Shown here piece after piece: positions 1 through 6,870 of a stretch of DNA of 8,101 bases. Positions within the stretch are counted from its first letter, which is position 1. Every line of letters starts with the position of its first letter. Made by a program: the position numbers and the translations under genes. The notes under the pieces were generated by a model. It made no database searches, had not been told where the DNA came from, and worked only from the letters and a program-made list of their open reading frames with translations. The stretch comes from Dehalococcoidales bacterium (GTDB lineage: Bacteria; Chloroflexota; Dehalococcoidia; Dehalococcoidales; JAQTRN01), in NCBI GenBank assembly GCA_028711795.1, contig JAQTRN010000014.1, positions 1 through 8,101 on the forward strand. The letters are read 5' to 3'.

Positions 1-1
1 G

Positions 2-1888
2 CTGGTCGCTAGAGTTGCCGACGAATGCGGCCGTAAAGGGGTACGCGCTGTGGTCGTCATCTCGGATGGCTTTGGAGAGAGGGGACCCGAAGGGGCCACC
101 CGGGAGAGAGAGTTGCGTGATATCACTCTGGGGCACGGAATGCGGTTGGTGGGGCCGAACTGTATGGGGGTAATCAATACCCATCCCACCGTCAGGCTGA
201 ACGCCACTTTTTCGCGTATATATCCGTCCCGGGGTAACATTGCCTTCCTCTCTCAGAGCGGGGCTATGGGCCTGGTCATCCTGGAATATGCCCAGGCGCT
301 CAACACCGGCATATCTACTTTTGTTAGCGCGGGGAACCGGGCTGATATTTCTTCGAATGACCTTCTCCAGTACTGGGAGCAGGACCCGGAAACTAAAGTC
401 ATTCTGTTATACATGGAGTCTTTTGGCAATCCGCGCAAGTTCAGTCGCATTGCCCGTACAGTCTCAGCGGTTAAACCAATACTGGCGGTTAAAGGGGGTA
501 ACACGCCGGCCGGTTCACGGGCCGCGTCATCTCATACCGGCGCTCTGGCGACACCGGCGACGGTATCGGAGGCTCTTTTTCAGCAAGCAGGTATAATCCG
601 GGTGGACTCGGTGGAAGCCCTCTTTGATGCGGCTATTCTGCTGGCCAATCAACCGGTACCCAGAGGTAAGAGATTGGTTATCGTGACTAACGGGGGCGGT
701 CCTGGCATTATCGCCGCTGACGCCTGCGCGCAGCATGGGTTGCTCCTGCCAGAGTTTTCGGATGAGACCAGGGCGGGACTGAAGGCAGCCATCAAGCGGG
801 ATACCGGAATCAATAATCCGCTTGATCTGACTGCCGGGGCCGCTACCGAAGAGTTTGAGAACGTGTTAAGAATACTGGCCAGCGACCCGGGTAATGACGC
901 CGTTCTTACCATATTTATCCCGCCAATTGTCGTTGACCCGAAATCAATGGAGGATGCGATACGGCGGGTGACTCCGGCCTTCCAGCGGCAGGGGAAATCA
1001 CTCCTCGCCTGCTTTATGGGACAGCGCGGGGTGCAGGGAAGAATGGGGACCGGAAAGCGGTTTGTCCCCTGTTATCTCTTCCCGGAAGATGCTGTCTCGG
1101 CACTGGCTAAAGCAGTCAGGTATGGGGAGATGGCGCGTGCTCCGCGGGGAATCATTCCGCATGTTGGGGGCATCAAGCGGCACAAAGGACGAAAGCTGGT
1201 TGAAACCGCTATGAGGCGCAGTGTCCAGAGGCCATTGTGGCTCTCGGCGGATGAGGTTGCCGGGCTGCTGGATTGCTATAGCATACGCATGGTAGAAACG
1301 GGCGTGGCTAAAACACCCGACGAAGCCGTGACCCTGGCGCAAAGGCAAGGCTTTCCAGTAGCGGTGAAACTATGCTCATCTACTATTATCCATAAGACGG
1401 ATGTCGGGGGCGTGATGCTGGATTTGAAATCGGCAGATGAAGTGGCCAATGCCTTTAAAAGGATAAAAGCCAGTTTGACCGGGATAGGCCGGGAGAAAGA
1501 GATGGATGGCGTCACCGTGCAACACATGGTGAGTGGCGGGATAGAGGTGATTGCCGGGGTGACCCAGGATGTCTCTTTCGGTCCCCTGATAATGTTTGGT
1601 ATGGGTGGAGTGTATACGGAACTGCTCAACGATGTTGCTCTGAGATTACACCCGCTTACCGATCTGGACGCTCGGGCATTGATCAATTCCATTAAGATGG
1701 CGAAGCTGTTCGGTGGGTTCCGTGGTTCGCCGCCCGGTGATACACCGGCGCTGGAAGATATGTTACTCCGGTTGTCAGCCATGGTTGAAGATATACCGGA
1801 GATCGTTGAGTTAGACTTGAATCCCGTTAAGGTGATGCCGTGGGGAGAAGGCTACTGGGTGGTAGACGCCAGAATTATGGTAAAATAG
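2..1888 (+). CDS. NDP-forming acyl-CoA (acetyl-CoA) synthetase, single-chain alpha-beta fusion, 5'-truncated by window edge
   Basis: Likely converts acetyl-CoA or another acyl-CoA, ADP and phosphate to acid, ATP and CoA, giving substrate-level ATP in the cytoplasm. The frame is open from base 2, so the gene starts outside the window; the GTG at 50 lies inside the CoA-binding domain and is not the start. About 628 residues are visible of a family length near 700. Counting from codon 50: the end of the CoA-binding domain with GPNCMG (35-40), then the succinyl-CoA-ligase-like domain with SQSGA (68-72) and SHTGA, whose His162 is the expected phosphohistidine, then an ATP-grasp domain (about 398-612) with Lys440 and the HKTDVGG motif (His448) for phosphate relay. 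ELDLNPV near the end is typical of ATP-grasp_5. There is no C-terminal GNAT domain, so it is not a Pat-type protein acetyltransferase. Substrate preference cannot be read from sequence. The family assignment is firm; acetyl as substrate is inference. Confidence 0.93.
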   Translation: MVARVADECGRKGVRAVVVISDGFGERGPEGATRERELRDITLGHGMRLVGPNCMGVINTHPTVRLNATFSRIYPSRGNIAFLSQSGAMGLVILEYAQALNTGISTFVSAGNRADISSNDLLQYWEQDPETKVILLYMESFGNPRKFSRIARTVSAVKPILAVKGGNTPAGSRAASSHTGALATPATVSEALFQQAGIIRVDSVEALFDAAILLANQPVPRGKRLVIVTNGGGPGIIAADACAQHGLLLPEFSDETRAGLKAAIKRDTGINNPLDLTAGAATEEFENVLRILASDPGNDAVLTIFIPPIVVDPKSMEDAIRRVTPAFQRQGKSLLACFMGQRGVQGRMGTGKRFVPCYLFPEDAVSALAKAVRYGEMARAPRGIIPHVGGIKRHKGRKLVETAMRRSVQRPLWLSADEVAGLLDCYSIRMVETGVAKTPDEAVTLAQRQGFPVAVKLCSSTIIHKTDVGGVMLDLKSADEVANAFKRIKASLTGIGREKEMDGVTVQHMVSGGIEVIAGVTQDVSFGPLIMFGMGGVYTELLNDVALRLHPLTDLDARALINSIKMAKLFGGFRGSPPGDTPALEDMLLRLSAMVEDIPEIVELDLNPVKVMPWGEGYWVVDARIMVK

Positions 1889-1947
1889 GCCAACTTTCCA
1901 GGGTGAGATGGGTTGGGTGGACTTTGTGGCTCTAGATAAATACGAAT

Positions 1948-1954
1948 GGGAGGG
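1948..1954 (+). promoter_or_regulatory. Shine-Dalgarno deciding the universal stress protein start
   Basis: GGGAGGG lies 7 bases before GTG 1962. The in-frame ATG at 1908 has no comparable site and would add 18 residues ahead of the conserved first beta strand (YERVLVPLDGS), which normally begins within a few residues of the start in UspA proteins. Confidence 0.75.
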
Positions 1955-1961
1955 ATTGCAG

Positions 1962-2876
1962 GTGTACGAGAGAGTCCTTGTTCCTCTGGATGGTTCCGAA
2001 GTGTCCGAAGTCTCTTTGCCTTATGCGGTGGAGCTGGCTGGCAAGCTTGGTGCTATGATTACTCTCCTCTACGTCAGTAAAACAACCGGGGATACCTTCC
2101 GCCATATGCAGGAGTTCTATTTACGAAGGGTCATCGAGACGGTAAAGCGGGGGGTGGAGAAGCAGTTCGGGAAACCGGCGGCCGAAACCGTCCGGGTCGA
2201 GCCGGCAGTGGTGGTCGGTGACCCGGCTGAGCAGATTGTCGATTATGCCGAGAAGGAAAACATCGGTCTGATTCTCATGGCTACGCACGGGCGCTCTGGC
2301 GTCCGTCGTTGGACGTTGGGCAGCGTAGCGAGTAAGGTTACCAGGTCTACCCGGCGGCCAGTGGTCCTCATCCGGGCCAAAGGTGCCGGTGGAGCCGGGG
2401 CACGGGAGCATGGGGTATTGAATAAGGTCCTCGTTTCTCTGGATGGATCACCGGAAAGTGAAGCGGTCTTACCGCATATCGATGACCTTGCTCCCAGACT
2501 TAAGGCGGAAGTAGTGCTGGTGCAAATAGTGGAACAGGCTTATCATGTTTTTGCCAGTGAAGGGGGAGTCGGGCAAATTCCATTCACTGACGACGAGATG
2601 AAGCCCCTGGTGGATGGGGCCAGGACTTACCTCAAGAAGATTGAAGATAAACTCAGAGACAAGGGAATCAAGGTTACTTCTGAAGTAAGAGTGGGCGCGC
2701 CCGCTGAGGAAATCATCAAGTTTGCTGATGAGGTCAAAGCCGATATCGTGGTAATGGCGACGCATGGCCGCTCTGGTATTGGTCGCTGGATATTCGGTAG
2801 TGTCTCCGGCAAGGTATTGCGGGAAGGGAACACTCCCATATTGCTGGTGAGAACGCCGGGAGCGCGTATCGAATAG
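1962..2876 (+). CDS. Tandem-domain universal stress protein (UspA family)
   Basis: Cytoplasmic stress protein of two fused Usp domains, 304 residues from GTG 1962. Domain 1 (about 1-142) starts with RVLVPLDGS and ends in the nucleotide-binding loop ATHGRSG...GS (His109, Gly110, Gly120, Ser121). Domain 2 (about 151-299) repeats the pattern with KVLVSLDGS and ATHGRSG...GS (266-280). This matches the ATP-binding Usp class motif G-2X-G-9X-G-S/T, except that the first Gly is Ala in both domains, a common variant. The exact role is unknown; family members bind ATP and promote survival under starvation or redox stress. It follows the acyl-CoA synthetase by 73 bases on the same strand with no clear promoter between, so co-transcription is likely. 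An alternative ATG start at 1908 gives 322 residues but lacks a good ribosome site. Confidence in family is high; the start is a judgement. Confidence 0.92.
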   Translation: MYERVLVPLDGSEVSEVSLPYAVELAGKLGAMITLLYVSKTTGDTFRHMQEFYLRRVIETVKRGVEKQFGKPAAETVRVEPAVVVGDPAEQIVDYAEKENIGLILMATHGRSGVRRWTLGSVASKVTRSTRRPVVLIRAKGAGGAGAREHGVLNKVLVSLDGSPESEAVLPHIDDLAPRLKAEVVLVQIVEQAYHVFASEGGVGQIPFTDDEMKPLVDGARTYLKKIEDKLRDKGIKVTSEVRVGAPAEEIIKFADEVKADIVVMATHGRSGIGRWIFGSVSGKVLREGNTPILLVRTPGARIE

Positions 2877-2898
2877 GTAATCGCGCCGCCAGTATTTT
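2862..2898 (+). terminator. Possible weak terminator between convergent genes
   Basis: GCGCG (2862-2866) can pair with CGCGC (2882-2886) across a 15-base loop that contains the usp stop codon, followed after 7 bases by TTTTT (2894-2898). The stem is short, the loop large and the T-run displaced, so this is a weak candidate. The position between two convergent genes separated by 21 bases is where a terminator would be expected. Confidence 0.25.
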
Positions 2899-4037
2899 TA
2901 CCGGGTGAACCAGGTAAAGAAGGCCGTACCGAGGAGAACGGCGGCGCCACCGAAATAGAATACCGCGTTGATGCCGGCGAAATCGTCGATAACGCCACTT
3001 ATCAGTGGGCCCAGAGCCAGGCCGATGCTCATAGCCATCATGGTGATGGCGGTAGTAGTGCCCATGCCAAATTTCCGGCCCTCAACCACTGTCAGTGCCG
3101 AGGCGCCAGCTGTAGCTATGGCACCCCCAACGCCACGGGGAATACATATCAGCATTTGCAGCCAGAAGTTGTTAGTCACTGGGATCAGCGCCAGAAACAC
3201 CAGGTACATAACGCTGCCGGTGATTATGACTGCTTTTCTATCGAACCGGTCAACTATTCTGCCGGCTGGCACGGCGAGCAGGGTAGTGAACATCAGGTCG
3301 AAAGATACCAGTATGCCGACCATTGTCGGGCTAAGACCGGCTGCTGCCGCCGCGAAGACAGGCAGGAACGTCAGTAAGCACCCCCGGCCTACGGCTTGCA
3401 CCAGGCGGTAGCTAAAAAGTCCCCTGACCATACGGCTGGCGCCCATTTCCTTAAATGAAAAACCGCTAGCGCCGGTTGTTTTCCGTTCCTTGATGTCAGG
3501 TAGCAGAATGAGCGTCACCCAAAAAGCCACAAAGCACAGGCCCCCCATGGAAAAGAAAGCGGCATTCATACCAAAGTGATCGGTCAGTACTCCCCCGAGC
3601 AAAGGTCCAACTCCATAGCCGCTGAAGAAAGCCGCGTTAGCGTACCCCGTCCACTTGCCCTCTTCTCCCCGTGGAGAAATATCACCGACATAGGCCATAG
3701 CAATAGGGAGAATCATAGCGCCGGCTAACCCCTGGGCTAAACGGACCAATGTTAACTGGGGGACACTGGATGCCCAGGCGTAGCCCAATGACAGGAGGGC
3801 ATAGCCCATTAAGCCGATGCTAAGGAAGAGTTTCCGTCCGTAACGATCAGATAGTCTGCCCATGATGGGAGTGGCTACCGAGTTAGCGACGCCGTAGCCG
3901 GCAAAAATAATACCCAGTTCCGTTCCGCTGGCTCCCATGTCTTTAGCATACAGAGGCAGGAGTGGCACTATTAGCCCTACGCCTAGCATGGAAGCGAAGA
4001 TGGCGATGGACAGGAGCGGGAAGGCTTTCCGTAACAT
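2898..4037 (-). CDS. MFS transporter, drug:H+ antiporter (DHA1)-like
   Basis: Inner-membrane secondary transporter of 379 residues, the usual size for a 12-helix MFS protein. The hydrophobic segments fall into two halves separated by a charged loop (about 181-205, PDIKERK...). Motif A, GRLSDRYGRK, sits at 60-69 between helices 2 and 3, and its weaker repeat GRIVDRFDRK at 259-268. Motif B, RLAQG, is at 99-103 in helix 4 (Arg99 is linked to proton coupling). Motif C, GYGVGPLLGG, is at 140-149 in helix 5, which is characteristic of antiporters. The substrate cannot be predicted; drug or metabolite efflux is the family-level guess. ATG 4037 is preceded by no Shine-Dalgarno, but a strong promoter lies just upstream, suggesting a nearly leaderless mRNA. 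It is divergent from thrS and convergent with the stress protein gene, so it is a single-gene transcript with no functional link evident. Confidence 0.9.
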   Translation of the reverse strand: MLRKAFPLLSIAIFASMLGVGLIVPLLPLYAKDMGASGTELGIIFAGYGVANSVATPIMGRLSDRYGRKLFLSIGLMGYALLSLGYAWASSVPQLTLVRLAQGLAGAMILPIAMAYVGDISPRGEEGKWTGYANAAFFSGYGVGPLLGGVLTDHFGMNAAFFSMGGLCFVAFWVTLILLPDIKERKTTGASGFSFKEMGASRMVRGLFSYRLVQAVGRGCLLTFLPVFAAAAAGLSPTMVGILVSFDLMFTTLLAVPAGRIVDRFDRKAVIITGSVMYLVFLALIPVTNNFWLQMLICIPRGVGGAIATAGASALTVVEGRKFGMGTTTAITMMAMSIGLALGPLISGVIDDFAGINAVFYFGGAAVLLGTAFFTWFTR

Positions 4038-4048
4038 ATTAGCTGCGT

Positions 4049-4077
4049 ATTATAGTGTGTGCCGTCCTACATGGCAA
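4049..4077 (-). promoter_or_regulatory. Sigma-70-type promoter for the MFS gene
   Basis: Read on the minus strand: TTGCCA (4077-4072), a 17-base spacer, then a perfect TATAAT (4054-4049). The -35 matches TTGACA at 5 of 6. The predicted +1 is near 4042, about 5 bases before the ATG at 4037, which fits the absence of a Shine-Dalgarno. Confidence 0.72.
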
Positions 4078-4093
4078 CTCGATCTCTTAATGA

Positions 4094-4122
4094 TTGCACT
4101 TGGAGTCCATGCTTGCTATAAT
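4094..4122 (+). promoter_or_regulatory. Extended -10 promoter for thrS
   Basis: TTGCAC (4094-4099), 17 bases, then TATAAT (4117-4122) preceded by TGC (4114-4116), a perfect extended -10. The weak -35 (3 of 6) is compensated by the TGn element. The predicted +1 is near 4129, giving a thrS leader of about 112 bases. It lies back to back with the MFS promoter; the two -35 boxes are 16 bases apart (4078-4093). Confidence 0.7.
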
Positions 4123-4135
4123 GCATTTCTTGAGT

Positions 4136-4150
4136 GGAGAGTGGTTCTCC
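4136..4150 (+). other. Short hairpin in the thrS leader
   Basis: GGAGA (4136-4140), loop GTGGT, TCTCC (4146-4150): a perfect 5-bp stem beginning about 7 bases after the predicted thrS transcription start. It may simply protect the 5' end. No T-run follows, and no T-box consensus is present in the leader, so a regulatory role is unproven. Confidence 0.35.
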
Positions 4151-4226
4151 CTAACGGGCTATAGGGATACTTTGCACCGACAGTCTGGACTTAATGAGTG
4201 ATGATGGTCCTTGTCGTATTTTAAGT

Positions 4227-4233
4227 GAGAGGG
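4227..4233 (+). promoter_or_regulatory. Shine-Dalgarno deciding the thrS start
   Basis: GAGAGGG ends 7 bases before ATG 4241. The in-frame TTG at 4235 is only 1 base away from this site and cannot use it, so ATG 4241 is preferred. Confidence 0.7.
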
Positions 4234-4240
4234 CTTGATT

Positions 4241-6001
4241 ATGGTAGGTAATAAGGACAAAACAGGGGAAGCTGACCAGTTGGAAATAATCCGCCATTCG
4301 GCGGCCCACGTCATGGCCGAGGCGGTACAGTCCATTTTCCCGGAGGCTAAATTCGGTATTGGCCCGGCGATTGAGAACGGTTTCTACTATGATTTTGATT
4401 TGTCCCGTCCGTTGACCGATGACGATCTGGCCCTTATTGAAACGGAGATGAACCGGATTATAGCGGCTAATCAGCCGTTCGCCAGAGAAGAGGTATCTCG
4501 GGACGGAGCGCATCGACTTTTTGCCAATCAACCCTACAAGCTGGAACTTCTCGCCGATATCCCCGACAATCAGATTAGCGTCTACCGGCAGGGTACGTTC
4601 GTCGATCTGTGTCGTGGTCCCCACGTGGCGTCTTCCGGAAAGATTAAGGCTTTCAAACTGGTGAGCGTAGCCGGCGCCTACTGGCGGGGTGATGAGCACC
4701 GTCCGATGTTACAGCGTATCTATGGGGTGGCCTTTGATACTAAAAAGGCACTGGCTGACCACCTGGTTAAACTTGACGAAGCCGCCAGGAATGACCATAG
4801 AAGACTGGGGCGGGAACTGGACCTGTTCAGCCTGCACGAGGAGGCGGGGCCGGGGTTGGTTTACTGGCATCCCAACGGGGCGATAGTGCGGCGGGCGATA
4901 GAAGACTTCTGGAAGGATGAGCACGTTAAACGTGGCTACGATATCGTCTATACCCCTCATATTGCCAAGCTGGATTTGTGGAAGACCAGCGGCCACTGGG
5001 AGTTCTATCGGGAATACCTTTACAGTCCCATGGAGATAGAAGGCCAGCAATATATCCTCAAACCAATGAACTGTATAGGCCACATTCTGATCTATAAGAC
5101 TGGGCGGCACAGCTATCGTGAGTTGCCACTACGCTTTGCTGAACTGGGTACCGTCTATCGCTATGAGCGCTCCGGCGTGTTGCATGGCTTATCCCGGGTG
5201 AGGGGTTTTACCCAGGATGATGCTCATATCTTCTGCCGTTTTGACCAGTTGGAGGATGAGGTAGCTGGCGTACTGGACCTGGCTCGCTTCATGGTCAACA
5301 CTTTTGGTTTCACTAACTACCAGATCTATCTGTCGACCCGGCCGGAAAAATATGCCGGCGAGTTGAAGGTCTGGGAAGAAGCGACGCAGACCCTGAGTCA
5401 AGCCCTGGTCCGTATGGGTCTCCCCTACGAAATAGACCCGGGGGAGGGAGTATTCTACGGACCCAAGATTGATATAAAGTTCGTTGATGCCGTTGGACGG
5501 GCCTGGCAGGGACCGACTATCCAGGTTGATTTCAACCTGCCGCAACGCTTCAACGTTACCTATGTGGGTGAGGATGGCCAGGAACATATGGTGGCGATGG
5601 TGCACCGTACGGTACTGGGCAGCATGGAACGTTTTCTGGCTTCACTGGTCGAGCACTATGGTGGTGCCTTCCCGGTCTGGCTGGCGCCGCTTCAGGTGGC
5701 GATTATTCCGGTGGCTGACCGCCATCTTGACTATGCTCGCCAGCTGGAGGGCGAACTCAAAGACCTGGGAGTGCGCGCTGAAGCTGACGCTCGGGCCGAG
5801 ACGGTCAACATGAAGATCCGCCAGGCACAACTCAACAAAGTGCCCTACATGCTGGTAGTGGGTGATAAAGAGATTGCCGGACAGATGATGTCCATACGGG
5901 TCCGTGGTGAAGAGCACTTGCTCATGAAGCCGTTCGCTGACTTTAAAGCCGGCATCAAGATGAAGATAGCCAGCCGGACTACGGACCTGGAGTTGCCATA
6001 G
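4241..6001 (+). CDS. thrS: Threonyl-tRNA synthetase lacking the N-terminal TGS domain
   Basis: Cytoplasmic class II synthetase that charges tRNA-Thr with threonine; 586 residues, against about 640 for the E. coli enzyme. The protein opens almost directly with the editing (N2) domain: its zinc-like site HSAAH (His19, His23) and CRGPH (Cys124, His128) are intact, so removal of Ser from Ser-tRNA-Thr should be retained. The catalytic core carries Cys278, His329 and His455, the threonine-sensing zinc ligands, at exactly the E. coli spacing of 51 and 126 residues. Motif 2 (RYERSG...RGFTQDDAH) and motif 3 (LGSMERF) are present, followed by the anticodon-binding domain from about residue 485 (PLQVAIIPV ... 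VPYMLVVGDKE). Missing is the TGS domain of about 60 residues; the region upstream of ATG 4241 holds promoter and leader, so this is not a mis-called start. Oddity: NCIGH (277-281) replaces the usual NCPGH beside zinc ligand Cys278. Confidence 0.97.
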   Translation: MVGNKDKTGEADQLEIIRHSAAHVMAEAVQSIFPEAKFGIGPAIENGFYYDFDLSRPLTDDDLALIETEMNRIIAANQPFAREEVSRDGAHRLFANQPYKLELLADIPDNQISVYRQGTFVDLCRGPHVASSGKIKAFKLVSVAGAYWRGDEHRPMLQRIYGVAFDTKKALADHLVKLDEAARNDHRRLGRELDLFSLHEEAGPGLVYWHPNGAIVRRAIEDFWKDEHVKRGYDIVYTPHIAKLDLWKTSGHWEFYREYLYSPMEIEGQQYILKPMNCIGHILIYKTGRHSYRELPLRFAELGTVYRYERSGVLHGLSRVRGFTQDDAHIFCRFDQLEDEVAGVLDLARFMVNTFGFTNYQIYLSTRPEKYAGELKVWEEATQTLSQALVRMGLPYEIDPGEGVFYGPKIDIKFVDAVGRAWQGPTIQVDFNLPQRFNVTYVGEDGQEHMVAMVHRTVLGSMERFLASLVEHYGGAFPVWLAPLQVAIIPVADRHLDYARQLEGELKDLGVRAEADARAETVNMKIRQAQLNKVPYMLVVGDKEIAGQMMSIRVRGEEHLLMKPFADFKAGIKMKIASRTTDLELP

Positions 6002-6009
6002 GGCGCTTT

Positions 6010-6047
6010 GGTCTTACTGAGTTACCTGTATTTGAGACTCAAAGACC
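6010..6047 (+). other. Imperfect stem-loop after thrS
   Basis: GGTCTT (6010-6015) and TGAG (6018-6021), separated by AC, pair with CTCA (6038-6041) and AAGACC (6042-6047). This gives 10 bp with a 2-base bulge and a 16-base loop. A T-rich tract (TTGTTTTAT, 6055-6063) begins 7 bases further on, so weak termination or attenuation after thrS is possible. It is not a canonical terminator. Confidence 0.35.
6031..6043. repeat. Perfect 13-bp palindrome TTTGAG-A-CTCAAA
   Basis: Two perfect 6-base half sites around one central A, located 11 bases upstream of a weak -35-like box before the PspC gene. It could be an operator, or simply the alternative inner fold of the stem-loop at 6010-6047, with which it overlaps. 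Confidence 0.4.
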
Positions 6048-6054
6048 CATAGGC

Positions 6055-6085
6055 TTGTTTTATCCTGAGTTGTTTGGTATTTAAT
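6055..6085 (+). promoter_or_regulatory. Weak promoter candidate for the PspC gene
   Basis: TTGTTT (6055-6060) with TTTAAT (6080-6085, 5 of 6 to TATAAT) at a 19-base spacer, or TGG-TATTTA (6075-6083) as an extended -10 at 17 bases. Both are poor matches. Read-through from thrS is an equal alternative. Confidence 0.25.
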
Positions 6086-6106
6086 TAGGCAGTAGGTGGT
6101 GGCGCC

Positions 6107-6595
6107 GTGCAAAAAAAGCTATACCGCAGCCGCAAAGATAGGATGATCGCTGGAGTCTGTGGGGGACTGGCGGACTATCTTGGCCTGGACTCGACTATTG
6201 TCAGGATCATCGCCGTGCTGCTGATATTCGCTGGCGGGTTTGGCATACTGGCTTATATCATCATGGCGATTGTTGTCCCTCTGGAGGGTTCTACCAGTGC
6301 CACGCCCGAGGCAATTGTGCAGGAGAATATCGAAGATATCAAGAAAACGGCTGATGAGCTGGGGCGTGAAATCCGTACTACCGTAACCAAACAGGAGAAT
6401 GAGCCGGATGACGCCACGAAGCTCCGCCGGCGCTGGCTGAACGCTGTTGCTGTCCTACTGATCGCTCTGGGTATCGTGTTTCTGCTGGGCAGCCTTAATA
6501 TATTCTGGTGGCTTAGCTGGCGTTATCTCTGGCCACTCATACCCGTGGCCATCGGCGTCCTGATCATCCTGGGTATGGGAAGGAAAGCGCGGTAA
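6107..6595 (+). CDS. PspC-domain membrane protein with C-terminal LiaF-like transmembrane module
   Basis: Small inner-membrane protein of 162 residues, probably an envelope-stress sensor or regulator. Residues 3-60 are a clear PspC domain: LYRSRKDRMIAGVCGGLADYLG (3-24), a transmembrane helix (about 33-57) and the ending VPLE. A charged linker (61-108, rich in Glu, Lys, Asp) follows, then two more hydrophobic segments (about 111-130 and 139-156) with WPLIPVAIGVLIIL, resembling the LiaI/LiaF-like (DUF5668-type) region. No PspA, PspB or two-component genes are nearby, so pathway membership is inference. The start GTG 6107 follows AGGTGG (6094-6099) at 7 bases and begins at the usual domain edge. 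The stop overlaps the next gene by one base (TAATG), so the two are a coupled pair. Confidence 0.85.
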   Translation: MQKKLYRSRKDRMIAGVCGGLADYLGLDSTIVRIIAVLLIFAGGFGILAYIIMAIVVPLEGSTSATPEAIVQENIEDIKKTADELGREIRTTVTKQENEPDDATKLRRRWLNAVAVLLIALGIVFLLGSLNIFWWLSWRYLWPLIPVAIGVLIILGMGRKAR

Positions 6596-6858
6596 TGTCA
6601 GAACAGCGTCCGCCGAGAGCGGTTGCGGCCCCTGTCTGGGGTATCTTCCTCCTATTCGCTGGTACTGTTTTACTTTTGCAGACTCTGGATATCCTGCCGT
6701 GGAGCCTGTGGAATACGCTGTGGCGGTTCTGGCCGGTTCTGATTGTTATTGTTGGCCTGAGCATCTTGCTCCGCCAGCAGAATGTGTGGCTGGTCAGCCT
6801 GTTAATACTGGTCATCCTGGGCATCACTCTCGGTATTGCTATCTGGCAGCACCAATGA
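6595..6858 (+). CDS. Small LiaF-like (DUF5668-type) membrane protein
   Basis: An 87-residue integral membrane protein with three predicted helices (about 14-32, 45-59 and 63-84). Residues 14-59 repeat the pattern at the end of the upstream PspC protein: a helix ending in a Leu-rich turn, a Trp-rich loop (PWSLWNTLWRFW, 35-46), then PVLIVIVGLSILL. This suggests a shared LiaF-like module. ATG 6595 overlaps the upstream TAA by one base, with AAGGAAAG upstream as a ribosome site. The coupling implies both proteins are made together and may form a complex in the membrane. No catalytic or soluble domain is visible and no molecular function can be assigned. Confidence 0.78.
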   Translation: MSEQRPPRAVAAPVWGIFLLFAGTVLLLQTLDILPWSLWNTLWRFWPVLIVIVGLSILLRQQNVWLVSLLILVILGITLGIAIWQHQ

Positions 6859-6870
6859 TGCCTTTTTGAT

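Noticed and set aside
1276..1782. Minus-strand ORF of 168 codons opposite the acyl-CoA synthetase
   Set aside because: It overlaps the conserved ATP-grasp domain and is Ser/Pro/Thr-rich, typical of antisense shadows.
1908..1961. Universal stress protein starting at ATG 1908
   Set aside because: No suitable ribosome site, and the added 18 residues do not belong to the Usp fold; GTG 1962 is better.
2968..3411. Plus-strand ORF of 147 codons opposite the MFS gene
   Set aside because: A shadow of the MFS coding sequence; the translation has low complexity and no recognisable domain.
4194..4238. A 14-codon upstream ORF (ATG 4194 to TGA 4236-4238) ending 2 bases before thrS
   Set aside because: It has no good ribosome site and no threonine codons, so a threonine-sensing leader peptide is not supported; its end overlaps the thrS Shine-Dalgarno by chance or for weak coupling.
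4123..4240. T-box riboswitch upstream of thrS
   Set aside because: The T-box consensus (AGGGTGG..ACCGCG-like) and a following terminator are absent.
4151..4699. Minus-strand ORF of 182 codons opposite thrS
   Set aside because: It lies over a fully conserved thrS frame and shows no family features.
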